The notes under the pieces: generated by a model
Told to the model about the DNA's origin: nothing
Seen by the model: the letters and a program-made list of their open reading frames with translations, nothing else
Databases searched by the model: none
DNA from: Patescibacteria group bacterium
Lineage (GTDB): Bacteria > Patescibacteriota > Minisyncoccia > Phycocordibacterales > Phycocordibacteraceae
Assembly (NCBI GenBank): GCA_018823385.1
Contig: JAHJIK010000024.1
Span: forward strand, 1 to 11,110
DNA: 11,110 nt
Direction of reading: 5' to 3'
Shown here: piece after piece, positions 9,001-11,110 of the stretch
How the letters are laid out: the number at the start of each line of letters is the position of its first letter
How positions within the stretch are numbered: the first letter of the stretch is position 1
Translations under genes and position numbers: made by a program

Positions 9001-11110
9001 TCCCACTACCTCCAGTGCTGTTTGCGGTGTTGTAGTACCAATACCGACGTTTCCATTTGTAGCAATCCACATTACTGACCCTGCAGACGTTGGAGTTGCT
9101 GAGCCGCCTGCAAGGTTAGGCGTAAATCCTATTCCTCCGTATGCTGCAATTTGAAGTGATGCATTAGACACATCATTCTGGCGAGAGAGGCCAAATAGTG
9201 GACTTCCTCCAGTTGAGTTGTATGCAGTGAACTGTGATGTACCTACCATTCGTATGTTACCAGCCACTTCTAGCTTGTCAGTTACTGCTTCCTGACCGAT
9301 ACCGACGTTTCCAGTAATATATCCGGATCCTAGTACAGAAAGAGTTTGCGAAGGCGATGTAGTCCCGATGCCGACGTTGCCGTTCGCAAGGATGCGCATA
9401 CGCTCATTAAGCGTTGTGCCAAGGCTGTTACTAAACACAATGTCAGTACTACCTGCCCCGCCCACATCAGTTCGATCTGCCAAGAATGATGCGCCTACAG
9501 TTGTATTCGTAACTGTGCCAGAAGTACTCAAGAGCAGCTCGCTATCACCCACGGCATTTGTGTTTTGAACCTTTAGGGTTATGGCGCCCGTTGAATTGCC
9601 AAGAACGTGTAGCAGATCGTCAGGACTCGCTGTTCCTACACCGACATTTCCTCCAGAAGCGTTAAGTGCAAGGTTGCCTGGACTTCCTGAAGTGTATACC
9701 TGAATGTTTCCAACTGAAGCAGAGTGGGAGAGACGGATAACGCTATTTTGACTGAATCCAAAATCACTTGTTCCAAGCACGGTAAGTGCATTTGAGCTTG
9801 GCGCAGTATTGATTCCTACATTACCAGCCAGGTAGCTTGTGCCCGCGACACTTAGTACTGATGAGGGCGAAGTGGTACCGATACCGACGTTTCCTGTTGA
9901 AAGCACAGACAATCGCGCTGCTCCTCCTGCAACTGTATCAATTCTGGTGCCATTTTGGACGAGGTAGTAGCCAAGCGATGTAGAATTTCCGAATACATAA
10001 CTACCGCCGCCTGTTGCAGTATCTGTATACACATTACCTGTTGCGTATGAGTTACCCGCAACTGAAAGCTTGTAGCTTGTTGAAGGTGCGGTAGTACCAA
10101 TTCCAAGATTACCTGCAGTAGTGAGTACCATTCGTGGAGAGCTGGTCAGCAGTGAACCGGTAGCGAATGTAAACGCGTCGCCATTTGCCTGGTCGTTACC
10201 CATAGACCACTTAACTGAAGAGTCGTTGTAGAACCGAATCATGTTCTGCAATGCTCCACCAGTGTTTACGTTCTTAAGGTCAACAACGTTGTACTGGTTC
10301 GTAGTAGTAAAGCTTGCCAACGCAGATCCTGTTGAATACACGTCGAGCTTGTATGCAGGAGATGTAGTACCTAGACCAACGTTTCCTGTTGTGTGTGCAA
10401 TAAAGAGTCTCGATGTGCTTGAGCCACCCTCGTTTCCTGTTGCAGTGCGAACATTGAAGCTGTTTACCATCACCGTTAGGTCACGATATGACGACCCAGC
10501 ACCATCACTATCTAGTGAGTAGATGTTTGCGCCCGATCCGGTAACCGAGCCGAATCGTAGGTTACCTGTTATATCAAGTTTCTGAGCAGGAGCTGCAGTT
10601 CCGATACCGACGTTGCCTGTGCTGGAGAGGCGCATAAGCTCAGAGAACGTGCCGCTACCGTTCTGAGTGCCCCAAGTAGTGGCAGCACCCGAACCTGCAA
10701 AATTACGAAGTTCTGTACCATACACGCCAAAGCCGTACTGTACGGTAGCGGTTGAATATAGATGAATCTTATCGCCTGTAGTCTGCGCAAAGGTGAGAGC
10801 TGCAGTTGGAGAGGTTGTACCAATACCGACGCTGCCTTGAACGATAAGTCCATTTGTAGGCGCAACAGTTGTTGTATACGAACTACCGATAGACGTGCCA
10901 CCAGCGACCGTAAGAAGATTGTTCTGAACGTTTGTACCAATTCCTACATTGCCATTGCCGCGAACACTGAAAACAGTTCCCGTATTCCCCACGGTCATGT
11001 AGTACGAACCTCCAGCTATCGTTCCGTCTGAGTTGGTGAGAGATAGGCCAGTAGAAGCTGAAGCACTGGTCATATTTATATTTGCAACCGTTTGCCCTCC
11101 TGTTCCTGCA
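16..11110 (-). CDS. Giant modular surface fibre / tail-fibre-domain protein with peptidase S74 chaperone domains (5' end outside window)
   Basis: One uninterrupted frame covers the window and ends in TAG at 16-18. The first Met in frame is at 11073, but the frame stays open for 12 more codons to the right edge (residues AGTGGQTVANIN precede that Met), and no signal peptide follows it, so the true start lies upstream. Domain order: residues 1 to about 3,210 carry 35 GNVGIGT-type beta modules; 3218-3233 hold a Cys pair; about 3236-3325 are an S74 intramolecular chaperone domain; about 3345 is a last GIGT motif; about 3372-3475 are a second S74-like domain; about 3537-3593 form a small beta domain; 3609-3685 are a Pro/Thr/Ala/Glu tail. 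S74 domains are known from phage tail fibres and endosialidases, where they drive trimerisation and may cut themselves off. A secreted attachment fibre is inferred. I see no transmembrane segment or LPXTG anchor in the visible part. The longer plus-strand frames opposite are shadows. Confidence 0.93.
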   Translation of the reverse strand, partial: AGTGGQTVANINMTSASASTGLSLTNSDGTIAGGSYYMTVGNTGTVFSVRGNGNVGIGTNVQNNLLTVAGGTSIGSSYTTTVAPTNGLIVQGSVGIGTTSPTAALTFAQTTGDKIHLYSTATVQYGFGVYGTELRNFAGSGAATTWGTQNGSGTFSELMRLSSTGNVGIGTAAPAQKLDITGNLRFGSVTGSGANIYSLDSDGAGSSYRDLTVMVNSFNVRTATGNEGGSSTSRLFIAHTTGNVGLGTTSPAYKLDVYSTGSALASFTTTNQYNVVDLKNVNTGGALQNMIRFYNDSSVKWSMGNDQANGDAFTFATGSLLTSSPRMVLTTAGNLGIGTTAPSTSYKLSVAGNSYATGNVYTDTATGGGSYVFGNSTSLGYYLVQNGTRIDTVAGGAARLSVLSTGNVGIGTTSPSSVLSVAGTSYLAGNVGINTAPSSNALTVLGTSDFGFSQNSVIRLSHSASVGNIQVYTSGSPGNLALNASGGNVGVGTASPDDLLHVLGNSTGAITLKVQNTNAVGDSELLLSTSGTVTNTTVGASFLADRTDVGGAGSTDIVFSNSLGTTLNERMRILANGNVGIGTTSPSQTLSVLGSGYITGNVGIGQEAVTDKLEVAGNIRMVGTSQFTAYNSTGGSPLFGLSRQNDVSNASLQIAAYGGIGFTPNLAGGSATPTSAGSVMWIATNGNVGIGTTTPQTALEVVGSVRSVATGGTAYGYLGNSGYGLAGKVTLARRTDGLGAATFIGTTVDGSGDAASLIYGGGAQSAIELNSGNISFRTNTASTERMRISSAGYLGIGTTSPGSLLSLSGVNPHITLANTGATSGNFTFGATNSSYPIGGNKFAIWNTGQSTSESLFVLDGVTGNIGIGTTSPASTLDVAGDVAATSKIMAGVSASTIPSGSAGASLYAVNPSFAFIGGNNVTNATRKFTRWGAMHYTNSEEPLTMMIGDATTLTGAALSLGGGTSLGNAFTTIQFYTAANSNTTGGTERMRIDSVGNVGIGTASPAAQVSVYGAGQTTASLDTTGALGGTLQLADTGSSVGNGGAVLFGASNAGQIRSFAAIKSYILNGSNNGAGDLSFSTRRTSTDSTLTEAMRITFGGNVGIGSTTPGATLGVAGTGLFSGLTTFGAGINVNGETVTDLTGTSLTVSSGTLNTIQDIRTTAAPTFATLNTGQGANELYAMDQDVTTGSTVFFDQLSLNAALAVSSGGTGATNLTGLLQGNGTGPVTAITNSSTVGQVLRVTGAATYGWGALDLADTDAVTGTLTVARGGTGATTLTGLVKGNGTGAFTAAVAGTDYQAPLTGTAGQFGYFSATNTFTATSSIFLATSGNVGVGTVSPAAALHVLGTPISSSFPFTTLLDDTTAMAQDVGGGIGFRGQYITANGANTYLSGIKGGKENATSANTAGYLSFLTRVSGNAFMTESMRISSAGNVGIGTTTPSQKLEVFANADTSIRAASNANTYIDILADADGNGSSNTANLRYITGGTVRLAAGYSQSLAGYGVDMGAASVVNPEFFISSAGNVGIGSSTPSAKLTVSAGDILLDQANNNSIELRHPNNYGVRALLDSSTADLRFQTNNLGVYADALTIKRNGGGIGIGSTTPAATLGVSGTGLFSGLTTFGAGINVNGETITDLTGTNLTNTAGALGLSASYTGQSSITTLGTITTGTWNGTTIAVARGGTGATTLTGLVKGNGTGAFTAAVAGTDYQAPLTGTTGQFGYFSGTNTFTATSSIFLATSGNVGIGTATPLATLSVQGNVGIYKTDASIGFEYNRSGLRALSISATNNNANLIAENGISFVTGNTAAQGANNNGTERMTITSTGKVGIGVTSPTASLVVNGGTTAATDGIIVQRNGITSQFAQLDTGAGLYGVSLVGNSAVANPKTGRIANLTTSGTVAAGAASLLFQVGSTAAPVTAMAIENSTAYVGIGTVSPTAQLDVSSTTGPGSLVVSRIQASLVADDVIGTIGFYKSDASTGGVGTPAYIQARTTDLGGLFAMDFVTGSMSAPVTALTLGQTGNVGIGTTTPEQNLVIQGAAASVAALDLNTVAATTRSEFRLLEGGAVRGLVQWRGSANAASPLTLRLGTAVAGAQTQLLYGNQTVGVTLDSSGNMGIGTTTPESTLDVLGYGEFGATAGSRAVRIGNAGGYAIIQGILRGTNGATTRDITLQPDGGNVGIGSINPAAQLSVYGAGQTTTALDTTGALGGTLQVADTGTSVGNGGAIVFGASNSGIIKNFAAIKSYITNGGNNGAGDLAFSTRNASTDSTLTERLRITSTGNVGIGSASPTIGALQINGGSAFTSIPANTTGIGQIAQSGWGGQGFVFSSATANSAYSMVYTSSNSGVAYYGQITGTGSTHWKRESAMGMRIGPSASIPVNRLDVEGAGAFGAYAGTAAPTNGLIVSGNVGIGTTSPAYALSVAGASGLIGIDRTAAPSGLVLTQDSAGGGRISSISTGGLSFQSSNSGTTWATINSSGNVGIGTSTPSGKLDVWGNNINIGTNGSSNSITLLRGGGTNSIIFDSADTGNGIVQRDTSNNFGLISRGSLYLYTDKNNNDSAANIIFGKGSTTFGSGTEFARFTNSGNLGIGTTTPNEKLSILSGDSSAATNIFAVRANNLGRGIGFGYNNIRLIGTTVNQSLSIDAAGSGDLLLQTGATGNVGIGNAAPAGILDVTGTTPIYYQRAASNAAHLVLRSAKGTPTSPTAISNANELGQVSFGGYTGSSYLTNDIGIKAIATENWTSQTNSGGSLVFLSKQNATAGNAVIRMTIDHNGNVGVGTSTPGALFSTAGTGLFSGLTTFGAGINVNGETITDLTGTNLTNTAGALGLSASYTGQSSITTLGTITSGTWNGGVVAGQYGGTGVANTGKTITLGGNLVTSGSSSLTLTTTGTTNVTLPTTGTLATLAGSETLTNKTIDGSNNTITNVSLTTGVTGVLPAVNGGSPWTTSGSNIYYSTGNVGLGVANPTALLELEATSTTPTTGALAIGGEQLNFGSARVGIVTGSLLGGMNFWSNDLDVSVPNRMLSASISVVSARTHLGGVASNADIVFSTAGTGVAATTAVTEKMRIAGSGIGFGTSTPNGFLAATALNNGTRFLSFADSSNVEFFTIFNGGNGSAEVGIGTTTNSTSNFGLGVTTGTAGGNGVDNIARFIHGSNSQSAAGVVIGSVRTANAAYKHLSVIADYDGTPVEQFTIQGDGKVGIGSTTPWRSLSVTGTVALNGLTSTAVGNALCITTNKDITDAGAASCAPSSIRYKENVNTLSSGFALNTLNQLRVVQFDYKTGAYSTEESPTSYGMIAEEVETVNPLLVDYGYDGQPQTLHFEKLTGLTIQAVQELDKRTKFATNASTGNVLNVTSDGKVGIGTLTPTQTLQVAGDIGATGFVNTSTAAAKKNIVHLSENQENSILKKIESVQVATYLYKTEKAGNTSRLGLIAEEAPSEVLSPDGKGVDIYKLASFTLAGVKQLAIRQDLIVKQLTSLEERMVVLENGRVTIAASTTPSSVASILDGFGLMLENGIARIQSLIARQFIASTDEDGTSSAGSILIMEGNTVAEIENSLVHPTSKIFITFTSPVQGSWYISKKEEGSFRITLSKSQNDDVTFDYFILQTEGQVATPVTAPAFGSQAPTPTPAPTPAPAPTPAPTPEPTPAPAPTPTPEPTPTPTPTPAPTPTPAPTPAPTPEPTPAPAPTPAPAPVATGG
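19..249 (-). other. Pro/Thr/Ala/Glu-rich C-terminal tail (residues ~3609-3685)
   Basis: The last 77 residues are almost entirely P, T, A and a few E, in PTPAPAPTPEPTP-like order, ending PVATGG before the TAG stop. Such sequence is extended and non-globular. In bacterial surface proteins similar stretches often act as wall-spanning or spacer segments, but here the tail is terminal with no sorting motif or membrane segment after it, so its partner is unknown. Confidence 0.9.
47..242 (-). repeat. 108-bp tandem duplication (minisatellite) encoding the Pro-rich tail
   Basis: Copy 1 starts at 47 and copy 2 at 155. Positions 47-104 and 155-212 are identical (58 bp). The similarity continues with scattered differences to about 134/242. 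The unit is 108 bp, or 36 codons, so gain or loss keeps the frame. Shorter GGAGTT/GGTGTC-like sub-repeats lie inside each unit on the plus strand. Confidence 0.9.
290..465 (-). other. Small C-terminal beta domain (residues ~3537-3593)
   Basis: The stretch contains SKIFITFTSPVQGSWYISKKEEGSFRI followed by ITLSKSQNDDVTFDYFIL, an alternating hydrophobic/polar pattern of about five beta strands. It resembles a small domain I remember from the ends of Parcubacteria surface proteins (K-I-F-[IV]-[ST]-F ... W-[YW]-[IV] ... F-x-[IV]-x-L ... F-[DN]-[YW]-[FW]). Function unknown; placement suggests a cap or surface-interaction domain. I cannot assign a named family. Confidence 0.5.
651..960 (-). other. 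Second S74-like chaperone domain (residues ~3372-3475)
   Basis: STAAAKKNI at residue 3372 aligns with SSIRYKENV of the first copy and keeps the Ser/Lys pair five apart (S3372, K3377), but the conserved Arg is Ala. The block RLGLIAEEAPSEVLSPDGKGVD matches the family's GLIAEE motif, and SFTLAGVKQLAIRQDLIVKQLTSLEER matches the C-terminal helix, here probably coiled coil. Identity to the first copy is low outside these blocks, so this is an old duplication or an independently acquired subtype. Whether it still cleaves cannot be told from sequence. Confidence 0.75.
1101..1368 (-). other. Peptidase S74 intramolecular chaperone domain, copy 1 (residues ~3236-3325)
   Basis: The domain opens with SSIRYKENV at residue 3236, matching the S-D-x-R-x-K-x-N-I signature of the endosialidase chaperone family with Asp replaced by Ser. 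The Ser and Lys separated by five residues, which form the self-cleavage dyad in characterised members, are both present (S3236, K3241). Further on are the family's QFDYKTG and YGMIAEEVETVNP blocks, then a helix-like LTGLTIQAVQELDKR end. The family folds at the C terminus of trimeric fibres and in many members is removed by cleavage just before the Ser. Unusually, about 450 residues follow it here, including a second copy. Confidence 0.85.
1375..1422 (-). other. Cysteine-pair segment before the first S74 domain
   Basis: Residues 3218-3233 read CITTNKDITDAGAASC. I find no other cysteine in the 3,685 residues from the Met at 11073. The second Cys lies three residues before the S74 Ser dyad residue S3236. 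I recall similar Cys pairs just before S74 domains in Parcubacteria-type proteins. A disulfide that pins the junction, within or between chains, is inferred. Confidence 0.7.
2240..2566 (-). other. Phage-tail-like linker: YGGTGVANTGKTITLGGNL ... LTNKTIDGSNNTITNV
   Basis: This stretch between two GIGT motifs holds a GGTG-type motif, a Thr/Leu/Ser-rich strand series (SGSSSLTLTTTGTTNVTLP), TLATLAGSETLTNKTIDGSN at about residue 2890, and GVTGVLPAVNGGSPWTTSGSN. The LTNKTI and GGTG blocks are recurrent in phage tail-fibre proteins and in surface proteins built from the same modules. It occurs once in the window. Confidence 0.7.
2567..2748 (-). repeat. Module R1, copy A (FSGLTTFGAGINVNGETITDL type)
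   Basis: Aligns without gaps to 6098-6279, with about 16 differences over 182 bp by hand count (about 91% identical), including a perfect 53-bp stretch at 2600-2652. It encodes GTGLFSGLTTFGAG, then ETITDLTGTNLTNTAGALGL and SASYTGQSSITTLGTI. High DNA identity points to a fairly recent duplication or gene conversion. Confidence 0.9.
4264..4566 (-). repeat. Module R3, copy A (SVYGAGQTT...GALGGTLQVADTG)
   Basis: A complete module of about 101 residues, partner of 7795-8097. Over the 100 bp at 4461-4560 I count 31 DNA differences (69% identical), while the matching 35-residue stretch has only 5 amino-acid changes (about 86% identical). Most change is therefore synonymous: an older duplication kept under purifying selection. 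Confidence 0.85.
5891..6072 (-). repeat. Module R2, copy A (GGTGATTLTGLVKGNG type)
   Basis: Aligns without gaps to 7121-7302 at an offset of 1,230 bp, with about 12 differences in 182 bp (about 93% identical). Perfect stretches lie at 5975-6018 and 6020-6072. It encodes GGTGATTLTGLVKGNGTGAF, then AAVAGTDYQAPLTGT and GQFGYFSGTNTFTATSSIFL. The GGTGATTLTGL motif is common in phage tail-fibre proteins. Confidence 0.9.
6098..6279 (-). repeat. Module R1, copy B
   Basis: Partner of 2567-2748 at an offset of exactly 3,531 bp, with the perfect 53-bp match at 6131-6183. In the protein it is followed after about eight residues by an R2 module, so two phage-like modules sit back to back here. Confidence 0.9.
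7121..7302 (-). repeat. Module R2, copy B
   Basis: Partner of 5891-6072. The perfect 53-bp block at 7250-7302 matches 6020-6072. Just upstream in the protein is a more distant relative, GGTGATNLTGLLQGNGTGPV (about 7425-7495), so this gap between GIGT motifs carries two versions of the module. Confidence 0.9.
7680..7772 (-). repeat. Module R1, partial copy C
   Basis: Encodes GTGLFSGLTTFGAGINVNGE and TVTDLTGTSL, matching the N-terminal half of R1. The rest diverges (TVSSGTLNTIQDIRTTAAPTF). DNA identity to copy B is good but visibly lower than A versus B. It follows the R3 copy B module directly in the protein. Confidence 0.8.
7795..8097 (-). repeat. Module R3, copy B
   Basis: Encodes SVYGAGQTTASLDTTGALGG, TLQLADTGSSVGNGGAVLFG, IRSFAAIKSYILNGSNNGAG and DLSFSTRRTSTDSTLTEAMR. 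Gap-free with copy A at an offset of 3,531 bp, the same offset as the R1 A/B pair. Confidence 0.85.

Larger units (their letters stand above)
1020..11000 (-). repeat. Array of 36 GNVGIGTTSP-type beta modules
   Basis: The motif [NSKY]-[VLIM]-G-[IVL]-G-T-x-[ST]-P-x(3-5)-L-x-V-x-G recurs 36 times by my count, from about 10940 to about 1029. On the plus strand it shows as 'ccgataccgacgtt' variants, for example near 10600, 9880, 8110, 6531, 4577, 3670 and 1029. In about eleven modules it is preceded by TERMRI(S/T)S(A/T)G. Spacing is irregular, from about 21 to about 230 residues with a mean near 94, so this is a shuffled module array and not a simple tandem repeat. Several copies are degenerate (NVGINTAPSS near 9810, NVGLGVANPT near 2230, GIGFGTSTPN near 1892). 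Such repeats are typical of beta-rich tail-fibre-like proteins; a beta-helical or triple-beta fold is inferred, not seen. Confidence 0.9.

Noticed and set aside
1020..11000. CRISPR array or non-coding satellite as the source of the repeated 'ccgataccgacgtt' words
   Set aside because: The words vary at codon third positions, spacing is irregular and always a multiple of three, and the frame is open throughout: they are coding repeats.
11071..11073. ATG at 11073 as the true start codon
   Set aside because: The frame stays open to the window edge with the same Gly/Thr-rich composition upstream, no signal peptide follows, and the nearby GGAGGG at about 11095-11100 is too far away (over 20 bases) for a normal ribosome binding site.

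Overview
The whole window is one gene. A single minus-strand reading frame runs from the right edge to a TAG stop at 16-18, leaving only 15 bases of downstream sequence at the left. The 5' end, with the true start, any secretion signal and the promoter, lies beyond position 11110. The visible part encodes at least 3,697 residues. Residue numbers below count from the in-frame Met at 11073, which is probably not the real start.

The product is a giant, modular, extracellular fibre-like protein. From N to C terminus I see: (1) about 3,200 residues of Gly/Ser/Thr/Ala/Asn-rich beta modules, each marked by a GNVGIGTTSP-type motif followed by a short LxVxG strand (36 copies counted by eye); (2) phage-tail-fibre-like linker modules (GGTGATTLTGL, GTGLFSGLTTFGAG, LTNKTIDGSNN) sitting in the three longest gaps between motifs; (3) a short segment with the only two cysteines in the visible protein; (4) a peptidase S74 type intramolecular chaperone domain; (5) one last GIGT motif and a second, divergent S74-like domain; (6) a small beta domain; (7) a Pro/Thr/Ala/Glu C-terminal tail encoded by a minisatellite containing a 108-bp tandem duplication.

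The organism is most likely a bacterium of the Patescibacteria/CPR (Parcubacteria-like). The grounds are the TTPWxxLSVxG motif, the Cys pair just before an S74 domain, and the WYISKKEEGSFRI...VTFDYF terminal domain, which I recall from predicted surface proteins of that group. This is recognition from memory, not a search. A Gly-rich frame of this length with no in-frame TGA argues against lineages that read UGA as glycine. A phage, Bacteroidota or Omnitrophota origin is less likely but not excluded.

Likely mode of action (inference): the protein is secreted, the beta modules form a long, probably trimeric stalk, the S74 domain or domains help it fold and may cleave themselves, and the fibre mediates attachment. 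DNA repeats of clearly different ages within the gene show that it has grown and changed by module duplication and exchange.
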